Assembly (NCBI GenBank): GCA_000507305.1
Contig: DF239531.1
Location: 2,343 to 66,342 of the forward strand
Direction: 5' to 3'
Origin: Breviolum minutum Mf 1.05b.01
Lineage: Eukaryota > Sar > Dinophyceae > Suessiales > Symbiodiniaceae
Length of the DNA: 64,000 nucleotides
Both the position numbers and the translations under genes were made by a program. Below, in pieces: positions 22,816 to 34,785 of this stretch. The notes beneath the pieces were generated by a model. It did not search any database and was not told the DNA's origin. It saw only the letters and a program-made list of their open reading frames with translations. Numbering within the stretch: position 1 is the first letter of the stretch; every line of letters starts with the position of its first letter.

Positions 22816-23360
22816 CAGCTGGAAAAATGAGAAGGTCATAACTCATAAATGGAGCCGTGGCGTATGTGGCTCATGTTGCAGCATCAAACAAAAGGTGACT
22901 AAGGGTCTGAAAGGGAGATGTGCCTATACACTGGAATCATTGGAATCCACAAATGGTAACTAATTCCAACTGGTTCTGATACTGCGAGAAGAACCAGGCA
23001 GTTCAGGGTTCATGTAGACTGAACAACGGCCATCAAGCTTCCCTCTTCAATTGAAATAGGTCAATAAATCGTATTAAATCATCAAACCCTGACCGTAGTA
23101 GCATGGCCTGACTTTTTGAACTGCTGTGTCATATTCTTTGCTGAACATTTGAATGTCACTCTAGTTTTCACAGCAAACCAACTCAAAGCTTCGGAGGGAC
23201 CTCGGAGAAAAGAAGCAATCCTGCCTATGGGCCTGCACCCCTACCAGCCACAGTCGCACTTGTTTCACGCTCTCTTATGTCATGATCTTCCAATTGTCTA
23301 GTTTGTGCCATATTTAAATTTCAGAGGCAGCAAACGTGACTTCAGAACAGACCAAACGCA

Positions 23361-26300
23361 CTACTGGATATGCTGCAAAGCATACGCCTGCAACACGCCG
23401 ATAATCACACCCAATATACCACCGACTAGCAGCAGAATCCACTCATCATCTTGGAAGATGGGATGCACAATGCTCTCAAATTCTGGTGGTGGTATCCTTT
23501 GCAGTCGCCATGTTAATGTCTCCTGCACATTCATGGCCGTGTCCATGTATTCCTCAATTGCCTGAGAGTGTTGTGGAAGAAGTTCCAAAGAAAAGTGCTC
23601 CACGTCTTGCTTCAGTTCATCCATCTGTGCTTCAATTCTTGGAGCAACAACTGCAACTCGGCTGGCAAAGCCCATGCTCCTCTCCACTGATCTATCCACA
23701 TGTTTGCGATAGATTTGCAGAACCTTGTCCACTCCTGTGATGTGGCTGATCAACTATCTTCAAAGCATCCCAGAAAAAAAGTTTGGCAACAGAAAAAACA
23801 TCAAACGACATCATTGGAAGCATCCAACCTGTTTTTTAACAGCAAGCAGTGATCATATGATTCCGAGTATGCAGTACTGTGATTTGGACACCGCAGCTGA
23901 GTAAAGCAGCCTTGTGGCATGTGTGAAGTTTCGGGGCTACCTGATTCAATGGGATAGAGTACTTGAAATTGGGCTTCATGCTGTGGAAATCTACATGGCC
24001 CCCACAAATGTTCCATTTCCTGTGGAGTTGGGAGACCGCATCATGTAATGAAGCATTGCTCTGGCATCCACCACGTTTTTGCCTGAAAGCCGGGGGCTGT
24101 CGTTGGGGAAGCCTGATCAACTTCCAATATTCAAAACCATGCCAGTCGGTTTCAAAGTTACTGCACCCACAAAAACAATCAAAAACATTTACTTGATTCA
24201 CTGTCGTTGAATGAGTCAATGGAATAAACGAAATCTATACTACAGTCTGCATAACAATTGTGTATGAAATGCATTGATCTATTGTATATTGGAGTTTGAG
24301 CTAACAAAACCTAGAGTGACAATTCCATTCGGGCAGCCAAAGTGGTAATGCCGAAGCTATCCATCACATGGAAGTTTCTTGGAAGGGAGATCAAAATGAT
24401 CAAATTCAAGTCCAAGAAAGACTGCGGGTGATTGGGATGTTCAAAAGCGAATTCCCGCCCGTACAGACTCTTTAAGATTCTGTAAATCTAACACGGGCCA
24501 CGGGGAGTGAAATCTGGAAATTTACGACAAGCATTGGCAGGGGGGAGAGCTTCTTTTCTTGCCGTATCCTGTGCTGCTAGGCTGCAAATCAGTTCTGCCA
24601 TCTTTTGGGAGGCTTCCCTCTGGCGTTTCATAAAAACGCCCTGCACATTAATCCGGCCATTGCAGTATTGGTGGGGCCAAACTGGACGGAAAATCATCTT
24701 GATCGCGATCCTGCACTGATCTGCACTGGAAGAAGAAAAAATCAGAACCCCCTGACTTGGAGGTTGACATAGAAGAAGCTATCATTTGAAGTTGCGTATT
24801 GTAATGTTATGTGCACGAAGTTAGGCGTCTTTCGACTTCCATCATGTCAAATACCGAAGTAATCGAAATAATCTGCGGAATATCTGATGTACGAGTATGT
24901 TGCACAGCATTGACTGCGCGTCATCTATGTCTAACTCATTGTAGCGAATATATGCGTACAATTAAGAGTTCGTTTGCATCTAGAGACTTTCCACATGAAC
25001 TGACATAATCAAATGAACCCATCAGCAACCAAGGATCCAGTTTGTGAAGTAGCCGATGATCAAACCAGACACTGGCAACATCACATAATCCATGCCCTGA
25101 ACCTTGGGGTCAGCTCTCCACAATTCAATGTTCCATGCAATGATCAATTCCCCTTTTCTCTGCAGAAACACAAGGAAGAAACAAAAAAAGTTGACATATA
25201 TAATCAGACAAATTAACATTTTCCAATAGTAAGTACACCACCACCTGCACTAAGCCCAGAAGAAATCCCATGAAGGCAGCAATTCGCTGAATGAAGGTCA
25301 GTTCAGTCACAGCCACAGATCGAAACATGTCCACCATCATCCGAGGGTTGTTCACAAAGGTGTCCACAGACATCTGTTGCAAATCCAGAATTGAACCTGA
25401 TTATCACCGGAAAAAAAACGTTCTCTCGAAACTGGAGCTCCAGTAGGTTCAAGGTGTAAATTCACGGACCTATGAAAATTATGGATACAAATTACGTGAT
25501 ACATGATGATACATGTATACTGTATGTATTTAATTTCATAGATTCCATTTGGATTCCATTCCAACAGTCTAGAGTTTCTCTCTTGCAGAAGTGAGGAGCT
25601 GATATTGTTTCGAAGTTCCAGCATGGCATCACCAAAACTGGCCTGCTAGCGCTTGCAAGAGGCGGTGATCGCTCAAACAAAGCAGTAGATGTGACATCTG
25701 AGTTTGTGATACTTTTCGGGCATGTTCCTAATGCTAGAGCCCCTGCAGCTTGTAATTGGATACAATTAAATTGGTAGGTTTCCGCAGAACATCTCTTGGA
25801 CCATTGTGCTTACATCTCCTTTCATCGCCACAAAGGTTAAAAAGCGAACAACGCTTCATCCGATTGGAGATTCGAAAGTGTTTCCCTTTGGCAATGAAGC
25901 ACAGTTGCACCTTGGTATCCTCCAATACCTTTGTCTTCAATTCAGATTGCACCGTCTCAGGCAGAATTTGCCACACAGTGGGCAAATGCTTTAGCCTTAC
26001 CAAAACTGGAGACTGTGAAAGGATCAAACTCATCATCAAGCTGTTGGGGGGTTCTGTAAGTGGTGGGAACTTGGCACAAAAGGGAAATAAACTCCAACAT
26101 GTTGTTAAAATGTTGGGAACATCTCCAGTAGCAAGTTGCATAATCTTCTCCAAGACTTGGAAACATAGACCTCCCATCATCTCTTCCAGGGTGTCAAAAA
26201 AGTGCTTTGGCTCAATTCCTGAGTAGTTTTGAGTTTTGTGCCGCACATGGAACGGCTATATTAGCATATTTTCCAAATACAAAACATTTCAAATAGTGAC

Positions 26301-26963
26301 GCAGCAGCGTTGGTTATCCAACTTAAGAGACTTTACACTTCTAATTTCATTATCCCTTTCTCAAATAGACCAAGAAAGTTGAGATGAAACTATCTGGGAA
26401 TCGGTCCATAAACTCCTCAATGGTCACAATGTTTCCAATCATTCGATCGCAGGCCCGTCGAGCCATGACTTCTGCTTTCCGTGGCACAATGCCCTGCCAG
26501 CCATTGATCGGTAATCCAAACCAGCTGGGGACGATGGGGCGGGATGGAAATCCCACGAAGTCCTGGTTGCCACGCCATCATTGCCCACAGACAAATTATT
26601 ATGCGGTCACTCGGCAACTTGTTTTGGGGGGGCTTTTGGGGTGCAAAGGTGAGAACTCAAAAATGCTTGGAACAGCACGAGACTCAATTGGAAAGAACAT
26701 CATCTGTAATGCAAGCCACACGTGAAACCAGGTGAAAAGGAGACACACCAAGGGTACCGACAGCAGCTTCGCTAAACGAATGAAGTCAACAGGGATTCCC
26801 AAGGAGTTCTTGGGCACATTGGTCTCATGCGCCAGTTTCACCCATTCCACAGCAATCCAAATAGCAGTCCCCAAAAAGACCACCAAAATAAAAGCTGTGA
26901 AAGCATGCCGGCGAGCAAATTCCACCACAGGTGGGTAACTTCTTCTCAGCGGGGGTTCGTAAC
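23361..26963 (-). CDS. DUF445 family membrane protein, multi-exon
   Basis: I recognise the family from conserved blocks in the right order. About 26690-26963 has two membrane helices and LALQMMFFPI. About 26343-26571 has NGWQGIVPRKAEVMARRACD and IEEFMDRFPD. About 25900-26221 has LPTVWQILPETVQSELK. Exon 25245-25396 has VTELTFIQRIAAFMGFLLGL, donor GT. Exon 25038-25159 has LPVSGLIIGYFTNW. Exon from 24710 has IAIKMIFRPV and VQGVFMKRQREASQKMAEL. Exon 23361-23734 has RLQRIPPPEFESIVHPIFQ and WILLLVGGILGVIIGVLQ, stop at 23361. Members in plants and bacteria are membrane proteins of undefined role. The 25038/24710 junction works only with a GA donor, giving TNW-IAIK. One or two exons (near 23946-24025) and the first exon are uncertain. 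Confidence 0.86.
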
Positions 26964-26969
26964 CTGGGA

Positions 26970-27415
26970 AGTTAAAGCAATCAAAGACATGAAGGTATAA
27001 GGTAGCTGATAAATGCTTTTGGCTTTTGGTTTATCATCTCACGATCTTCATATTGTCTGTAAAAAATGCAACATCTTTTCTACCAACAGAATTACCATGC
27101 CCATTGCTTTTCGTGTCTTTTTGTTTAGGTAGCGACGTCAGAAAAATAGAGGGCAATGAGAAGCAGCCAATTGAAGCAGTACATGGCAATAGGTTGGAGC
27201 CCATTTGCAGCAGGCATCAAGAGCAAAACAAAGCAAGTATTACACTAAGTATATAAGGGTCAAAACCCAAACTTTCTCTATATGCTGCTTAGCCTGATAA
27301 TCAACAAATCCATGAGTGCAGTCACACTACCACCACGAAACAAGACTACTTTATTTCCATCAAAAGTAACTCGAGCGATACGTCATGATACCTCATTAAT
27401 TTGATTCACACTTCC
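26970..27415 (-). other. 5' flank of the DUF445 gene with one possible exon
   Basis: A short GC3-rich segment at 27128-27215 reads LQPIAMYCFNWLLLIALYF, a membrane helix. It could be the missing first exon of the DUF445 gene or an unrelated exon. The rest shows nothing recognisable. Confidence 0.28.
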
Positions 27416-28560
27416 TCAAAATGTGTCACTGAATCTGGATCTCGGGTCTTTGACCATGCCACTGAAACGCTCCGTTCTGGCGCTGCCTTGCTCAGTCAGT
27501 TGGACTCGTAAGGAGCGACTATCCACTGTCGCCTCCATGGACTTGTGCCTGACCAGTCTTCAAAGGCCTGACCTTTTGGTGACCATGGGATGCAAGTCAC
27601 CAACAAACAAGTTATATACTGCTTCTAGCTGTCATGTCTGCACATGCATTAGTCACCAGCCTTCAATCCATGGACTGTTCAATAATCTGTGAGGGGTTTT
27701 AATGAATATGTCGACTGTCTAGATCAAGGAGCTGCTTTGGAACACCTCTGGACACATCGTTGTTCCTACCAAGTGGATATGAATTTGCTGGTGAAATGAC
27801 TGATTAGTGTGGATCTGGGTTGCTTTGCGGATGCAGCCGTCTGACGGTAAGTTTGGCGGCCTTGTCTAACGCAAGATTTCTTTATCTGAGACACCATTAG
27901 ATCAAATTCAACTACTGCACCGTTATTAGTTATCAATATCCAATCATTGTCTTTGAAAGCTTTGCATCTTCACCCTTTGACACACAGCCGCACCAACGAC
28001 AGTGACAAAACAAAACACAAGAATTAGCACTAGCGCTACAGCCAGCTCAAGAGTACCTAGTGAATGAAGCCGATCATTGGCTGAATTTTATGTACCATTC
28101 CACCACTACTCAAATTTGCACCTGAAAATTCACCATCACTACAGCTTTGGGCCAGTTCGAGTTGTCCTTCTTTTTGTCTTTCTTCTTGTGCTTCTTCTTC
28201 TCTTCCTGGGGTGCCGGTTGGATTCTTGCTCGGCGTAGGACAAAAGTTCACCAGGTCTGGAATGCAAATCCACAAAAACAGCACCTCTAGTAGTTTTCCA
28301 AAAAAAAAAGGAGATCGTTCTGCCAGGCAAAAGGATGTAAAACTGTACGGCACCGAATTTTGGATTCTTTTGTAATTTCATTCCCCCATTCAACCAGCCT
28401 TCTTGAACTCTTTGTTCTGCCTTTCTGCAGCGGCAACTGCATGCTTATCCAATTGACTATTCCTTGACAAGTGGAGGAAGCGAATTCCGGCATGCTGTGG
28501 AGCCAATGGAAAGCGAGTGACCTAGAATTGAAACTGCATAAACGCTGGATGCTGCTGATG
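27416..28560 (-). CDS. Unknown gene, basic and coiled-coil exons
   Basis: The last exon, 27416-27548, follows an AG|G acceptor and reads MEATVDSRSLRVQLTEQGSA and ERFSGMVKDPRSRFSDTF, stop TGA at 27416-27418. Upstream, about 28130-28205 after an AG|G acceptor reads EEKKKHKKKDKKKDNSNWPK, and about 28385-28435 reads HAVAAAERQNKEFKKA before a GT donor. A further open segment at about 28440-28565 has DPNEYISSIQRLCSFNS. Strong codon bias supports the last exon most. Linking all four into one gene is inference. Confidence 0.42.
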
Positions 28561-28616
28561 TATTCGTTCGGATCAACTTTGCTTGAACATCTGAACATCC
28601 CACACCAGGCCATCAA

Positions 28617-29350
28617 CTAAGCATGAGGCACAAATTTTTCCAACATCTTTTCCATGGTTCGGGCCTCGGCAATGCAAATATATCAAACAACAACCCAAGG
28701 ACATGGAGATTCCAAGCAACAAGAACTGGAAGGCTGCAATTGGTTGGAATTGGCATGCACTACTCGACGTTATAAAAGCATGTATTATTTCTAGGTGCCA
28801 TTCATCGATACGCATATCTGGTCTGAACATGTCTGAACTATATCCAAGAGGAAAACCACATTCAGGAATATTATTACTAAAAAATCATCAAGGTACTGGA
28901 TACTGCAATTCGTAATGAAGTTAACATGTACACTGCATGGCAATAAACAAGATCTTACCCATGAGGAGAAAGACCCAAGGACTCACCACACAAAATGTAT
29001 AATAAGAAACCAAATGTCAAAAACCTGTTTTTTTTGTCATGGGGGCGCAGGCAATAACCATCAGCGCGAACCACATTTACTGTACTGTACTCATCATACA
29101 AAGCAATGATCTCGGGGCTACGAGGAACAAAATCAACACCATCATTACCTAATGTCTGCTTTTCAGAAGCAATAAAAACTGAAAACAATATCTCTCAGTT
29201 TCTACTTGTCAAGTATCATGCTTAACTTTATGTCGGGTCACGCGGGCAGCAATGAGTGCTGCCCGATATCTATTGGATCCAAGCCGCAGCATCTGGAACC
29301 ACAGGAACTCGAGCGCCACCAGCACCCATGGCCTGGCAGTCTTCCAAGAT
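28617..29350 (-). CDS. Unknown gene, terminal exon and a membrane exon
   Basis: The terminal exon, 28617-28665, follows an AG|G acceptor and reads ARTMEKMLEKFVPHA, stop TAG. About 29222-29345 reads PWVLVALEFLWFQMLRLGSN then RYRAALIAARVTRHK with very high GC3 and a GT donor. A hydrophobic frame at 28690-28760 may be another exon. The connection is not proven. Confidence 0.36.
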
Positions 29351-30250
29351 CTATGGGTGGAAAATGCACCCTCCCCCCCCCAAAAATACACCACAGCAAA
29401 ATGGCTTGTAGAATGTTGATAAAATCAAGCTATAATACAAGTATGTACGAAATGCATGAATTGAATATGCATATATCAACGCTTCAAAACGTTTCTATGA
29501 ACTTCTATGTAGCTTTCCTCATCGTTTAGCATGAACATGAGTATGGCTCAAACTGGTTGCGGCTGAAAATGGGTGATTGCAAGACTCAAATTGACCCACT
29601 TCATCTGAGTCATATCGAGTCATATCCGCCTGCCATCCAGTGGTTTTAACGACATCCTTTACCTGAATCATCCCCGCAACTACGACAATCACAAGGCAAC
29701 CGCCCCGTTACGCCGTTGCCTCACCCAAAGCAATTGCCTTCTGCGTGGTTGCCTGCAGGCATTGTTCGATCGAAAACAAGAGCTGAGCTATGAGATGATA
29801 GGCGGAATGGGTGATGATTATCATCGGGCCGAAAGTGGCAAGCTGCAAAACACCAAATGCAATTGAGCCGAACTACCTCTTAGATTTTGAATCTTTCAAG
29901 CCCTAAAGTCACCTGTCATCATCATCATCATCATCATCATCATAAATTGCTATCTTGATGTGACAACACGAACCGAGAGAAGAAATCAATGGCTATAGTA
30001 ATTGACCAATATCATCCTCCATCCAGCTAGCTCGAATTAGGAAGCCTTGCATTGGAATCTTGCACCGGCGACGAATAGCAAGGCAATTGGCAATTATAAT
30101 CAATTATATAATATATAGATGATAGGTCCTAGGTAGAAACAACCTCCTTCTCATCAGCGCTCACCAGTATAGTCGTAAGATGTCCTAAGGTACGAGTACA
30201 TACGAGTACGACATGTACTATCACAGAAAAACAAATCTCAGACTTTAACT
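29351..30250. other. No gene recognised; contains an ATC microsatellite
   Basis: No coding exon stands out. A (CAT)n run of about ten units occupies roughly 29914-29943. Confidence 0.4.
29914..29943. repeat. (CAT)n trinucleotide microsatellite
   Basis: About ten uninterrupted CAT units. Same unit type as the much larger arrays at 42.5 and 43.2 kb. Confidence 0.9.
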
Positions 30251-31724
30251 TTAAACGTTGTGCATTTGGGTACGCTTGGGCCATCTGCAACTTTGTTGCC
30301 TGCGCATTGCTTTGTAGTGACTTGGCGAAGGTCGCTGAACCACCAGACCTTGGGTGTCAACCAAATCTTCAGAGCACCGACATGCACAGGCTACCGGTAT
30401 TATACTCACCGTTAGCCCAAACAGCCGAAGACACTCCATCAATGAGCCAATCCAAAAAGGTCTTACTGTACACGGCAGGACCTTGACCCGTCACCACTTC
30501 TTCTAGGCTCCGACGATAGTCCCATGGTTTCGAAACGGCTCTTGTAGCTATCCTGGCGTGAGAGCTCTCAGTGACCACCTGGGACCTGCAACCATAGATC
30601 GAGAACCTCATAGTGGAGATAAATGCAGTTTTTGTGGGGCAAGGATTCCCATTCATAAAGCGGTACACAGTTACCAAGAAATGGGATCAAAATGTCCGAC
30701 CTCAGTGCATGTGCAAATCTGGCTTTTCTTATGACTCGAAACTCGTTCTTCACTCTTTTGCAATGCTTGTTGAACCAACTCTTTGCCAATATTTTGATGT
30801 GCTGACCCTCGAATATTGTCAGTCAACCAAAGAACTGGACTTTGATGCACAAACTCTATGATGTAGAGTGACTTTTTGTCGGAAATGATATTGTAATGAA
30901 ATATGGAAGTGATCATGCCTCTTATCTGCGTAGTGTCTGCAGTCTGAACACATTTCCGGGGCAACCCCAGGCCAATGACACTTCAAGTTGCCGATGTTTG
31001 TCTCATAGTGAATTCAATACTTCATCCCTGTGCGAGTTCCTATGCCGCAACCAACCACAGCCCAACGGTCCATGCTATTCGGCTTGGTGCCCTGCATGCG
31101 CTTTGGCCTCAGCATTCAACAAACGCAGGCAGGCAATAAACATAGAAGCCCTCTACGACTCTACTGAAACTATCTCGCTCTCTTCCGTACAGTCATGACT
31201 CTTCCTTTCATTTTCAGGTTGGCTTCTTGAACACCTTTGCTCCAGTGGTCGTGTCTTACTTGGTTGGGACGTGATATGACGTGTTGTTTTTTCCAGCGAT
31301 GTGCCAGTCGCTGTCATTGGACGTAGTTGGCCGAGAGTTCTAGCCAGCGTCACACGCCATCACATGGACTGGAAAATCACAACTATCGAACCATGGCCAC
31401 CCACAAATCAAACAATGGACCATGCTAAACACAGCACCACTATATATAAGGGGCAACATTTTCAATAGACCCATCGCATGCGTTATAATCCCAAATTTTC
31501 ACATGCATAAGATTCAGCAGTGAAAATGACCTACGGTACAGAAATATCCCTTTTTCCAGTTGTGTCATGGCAGTCGACTGTCAGCAAAGCCACTCCTTCA
31601 CTTCCATTTTTACCGGGTTGGTGCACCAGAACCACAACCCTGACAATCCTGTTTCAAAGGCGAGCGACATCCCTCCAGACTCAAAGCCGACAGTGTTCAT
31701 CCTCAGATCAAAACCGCTGGTGAA
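30251..31724 (-). CDS. Unknown gene, four or more exons
   Basis: The first exon, about 31613-31724, starts with an ATG that follows an in-frame stop and reads MFTSGFDLRMNTVGFESGG and GLSGLWFWCTNP before donor GTAAAA. About 31258-31315 reads NDSDWHIAGKNNTSYHVP before GTAAGA. About 30408-30585 reads HARIATRAVSKPWDYRRSLE, EEVVTGQGPAVYSKTFLDWL and SSAVWANG before donor GTGAGT. The last, about 30240-30390, reads VHVGALKIWLTPKVWWFSDL. All have G/C-ending codons. The TGQGPAVYSKTFLDWL stretch loosely recalls TGPG segments of GT32 (OCH1-like) glycosyltransferases; without a DxD exon I leave it unnamed. Confidence 0.5.
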
Positions 31725-32036
31725 CATTTAACTACACGTAGGACAAGTTTGGGGTGTCTGCGCTACATGTGAGGCTACGAAGGTGAAGGTGTAAAATCCT
31801 TACGGCCAACTCCCCACGCGGCCAGGTGAGTTTCCGTGTTTCAGCTGGTGCGGTGAGTGCGCTTCTGCAACAGGAATGAAAGTCACAATGCAAACCTCTG
31901 AGGCTGACAATATCGCACAGTATCAACATCAGTCGTGGGTATCAGAAAGTGGTCTATGATGGTCTATGTGGTCAGATATGGTCAAATGGTATTTTGTTCA
32001 AACAATCATGTGGAATGTAGTGGTCATCGGAGATTT

Positions 32037-34785
32037 TCAGCCGAGCTTCTTGGCCTCCATTTTGGCCGTGCGGTATTCTAAAATGTTCATCTTTGGCGCC
32101 ATGGTGACAGCACTATGGTTGCTGTGGGGCACGAAGTCAAAAACCAACTGTGACCTACTACTGTCACTCTACTGTCTCAAGTATCCCAAGGGCCAAAGAA
32201 TAACATCTCCGCTTTGCCAATATAGATTCTTTCTCACTCTTTTTTCCTTGGCACCTAGGGATTTGAAGGACCTAAGACCTACAATTCCTCTCAACCTAGG
32301 AATAAATCCAATGAAGCTTGGTAACTCACATGTCATTGCAATGGTGCCTTCTTCTAAGAAACCTAGCCTGACATATGGATACATGTGGCACATGTGCCTG
32401 GCTGCATGGCTGCGGATGTGGCATGTTTGATGTCATGATGGGATAGTCACTAATTGGTTGTGATGAACCTCTCTGTGTTTGCTTCTAATTCTAATCATCT
32501 TGTTTTGCCGATTGTGTGCAGGGTGATTCCCAATGTGCACATCATCCGGGCACAGCACAGCTCTTCCAATCCAGGACTCCTTCCCTACACATCCTTGCCA
32601 AATACTGCATACCTGCTATTGAGCATAGGGTGAGCATATCCAAGTTCTGAACTGTGGCAAAAGTGGCTACCTAGTTTCCTTGTGACTGTTGATAGGCACT
32701 GCTCATGACCAACATTCAAATGAAACCACTATGCAATTGAACAGGGCTTGCCCCAAACCCTCACAGTAAAAGGTGAGAAAACACGCACCAATGGTGGATC
32801 ATCAGCCAAGATTCAACCCCAACTACAACAGCTTCTATCATTATCTTTCCACCTCTTTCTCCACAGTTTTACGCTGCGTCTTGTGGATCTGTCTCCATGC
32901 CGTCCTCTTGAAATCGTCCTGGGCAAAATGCATCTCCAGGGCCCAGGTCCATACAGAAGCAGAAAAATAATCTATTCAGCTTGACCAGACTTGTCTATCT
33001 CACAACAATCGTCTTGGACAGTGGAATCTGGTCATCCGAAAACAACCCTTTCTTACCTGCAGACCCAACGCTGCTGAGAGCTGCATGGGATCATCCTTCA
33101 CTATGTGAAAGGGTACCAAACCTCGATAGCACGGGATCATGTTAGCCCCAGGGTGGGTGTTGACACGCATGTTTTGTAACCTATGTGAGAGTGGTAAAGC
33201 CGATAACCTATGCGCTTGCCATGGAAACATCGTTCCCAGCACTTCAAGCCTAGAAATGACCAACAAACATCCAAGAGCATTGTTGCCAAGCATATCATGT
33301 CTTGGAATCACCCAAACCCAAAGATTCTAAGCATTTGAGAAAGTTGGCACATATAGAAAATCAATGAAACCTGAAATCACCGAAATAGATCATCATCGTT
33401 TGCTCTTTCCACTGACTCGATGGGCTTCTAGTTTTCTGAACTGAAACATGGTTCAAGCAACGCCGCGCATCAATCACCTTTGGCAGCAGTCGGTGTACTT
33501 CGTGCCAGGCCTCCTGTTTGGCAGGTGAAGGGTGGAGACCTTGGCCCTCCCAGTGCAAAGATCGTAAAAATTAACTTTGATTCTTTGATTAAGAGTGCCC
33601 AAAATGTACCTCACCTCAAGAGCCCTTCGAATCCTCTGTGATTTGGAGGGCACACGCGAAAGGAAGATATGTGTGGAAAGCACCTTCTAAAATGTCCATT
33701 GAGTGCACAAGGACGAAACCGTAAACAATGTATATCCTGGACGGAAATAGAGGAAAGGACTAAGCTGGCATAATACTTCAAGGACCTACAGGTATCATAG
33801 CATCGGCAACATTTTTGGATACAAGGGCTACCCCTCATGTACCGAAATCCTGGAAATGCCTTATAATGAGCGCTCACCCGAGTGGTCCTCATAGAACGGC
33901 AACCCATCACAACAAACGGGATATGCAAAGTCCTGGTCGGCAGCACTGAAGGGATGCATGACTCAAAATTAGTGGTTGACCCAAACTGGGCGGGATGAGT
34001 TGTCGTGGACTGTCTTGCGATCCTCTGGCACACTAAGAGATTGTAACTTAAGGCAGCCGTTCCCACCACCAAACAAATGGCACTTCTACTGATGACCACA
34101 CATAGTATGTCATGAAGTATCCATAAGTATCCAATACTTGAAGCAACTGTTTCTTTACCCTCCCGGACTATGCCTTGCAGCTTTGGTGACTGGGAGTCTT
34201 TGGGAAGTAAGACCCAGTGCATGCTTCCTAATTCTTGCTAACTCTAAGTTACTCAGGACACGCAAAAACCGTAGGCACCTATAACACCTATACTAGGCTA
34301 CTAGGGTGGAAGCTTAGTCTTTTCCGGATTCGATAGGCTTCAACTACCCTGGCTTCAACTACCATGGACGAATGAACCTGTAAGGATTGAATAAATGAAC
34401 TGCGTTCGAATGGTCAAGTTCCACTCGCCAATCCCCCGCAGTCTGCACATCTCTATATATATCTGTATTCTAGACTTTGGCCAACAAAAAGTTTCCAAAG
34501 GGGCCCTTTCATAAGTGCAAACCGAGCAGCCTCGCGGATGAGACGTCGGGGCATGTCCAGCTTGGACAGCTTAGCTCTGGTGAAGCAGGAGCTGTTTCCA
34601 CTGGGACCTGGAGAATCCAGAAGCAGCAGGAATCGATCTACAGTGAAGCTTGGGCAAAAGGTTTCCAGCCCAAGTGGCCAAAGACTGGGTCACAACAGGT
34701 TCTCCAAATGCGGAGGAAGCCCTGGCAGCGGGTTGATGAAATGTTGCTGGGAGCCACCTTTGTCCCATCTCCGGTGCCTCCCAGT
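32037..34785 (-). CDS. Ten-exon gene, unknown protein family
   Basis: Ten exons join with consistent phases: 34679-34785, 34482-34607, 34159-34227, 33874-33961, 33624-33736, 33442-33539, 33057-33326, 32853-32933, 32509-32612 and 32037-32121 (stop TGA 32037-32039). That gives about 375 residues. Donors are GT at five junctions and GC at four; most acceptors are AG|G. Sample segments: KLSKLDMPRRLIREAARFAL, SAADQDFAYPVCCDGLPFY, IYIVYGFVLVHSMDILEGAF, ARRCLNHVS, MIPCYRGLVPFHIVKDDPMQ, TAWRQIHKTQRKTVEKE and the end RTAKMEAKKLG. There is no signal peptide or membrane helix in the part seen, and I recognise no catalytic motif. The N-terminus is open: the first exon shown does not start with ATG. Confidence 0.78.

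Noticed and set aside
31966-32430. Plus-strand 154-codon frame with LAVRYSKMFIFGAM, at first read as a GDT1/TMEM165-type transporter exon
   Set aside because: The upstream ExGDKT motif is absent, and the same bases hold the terminal minus exon 32037-32121 of a gene whose ten exons close in phase.
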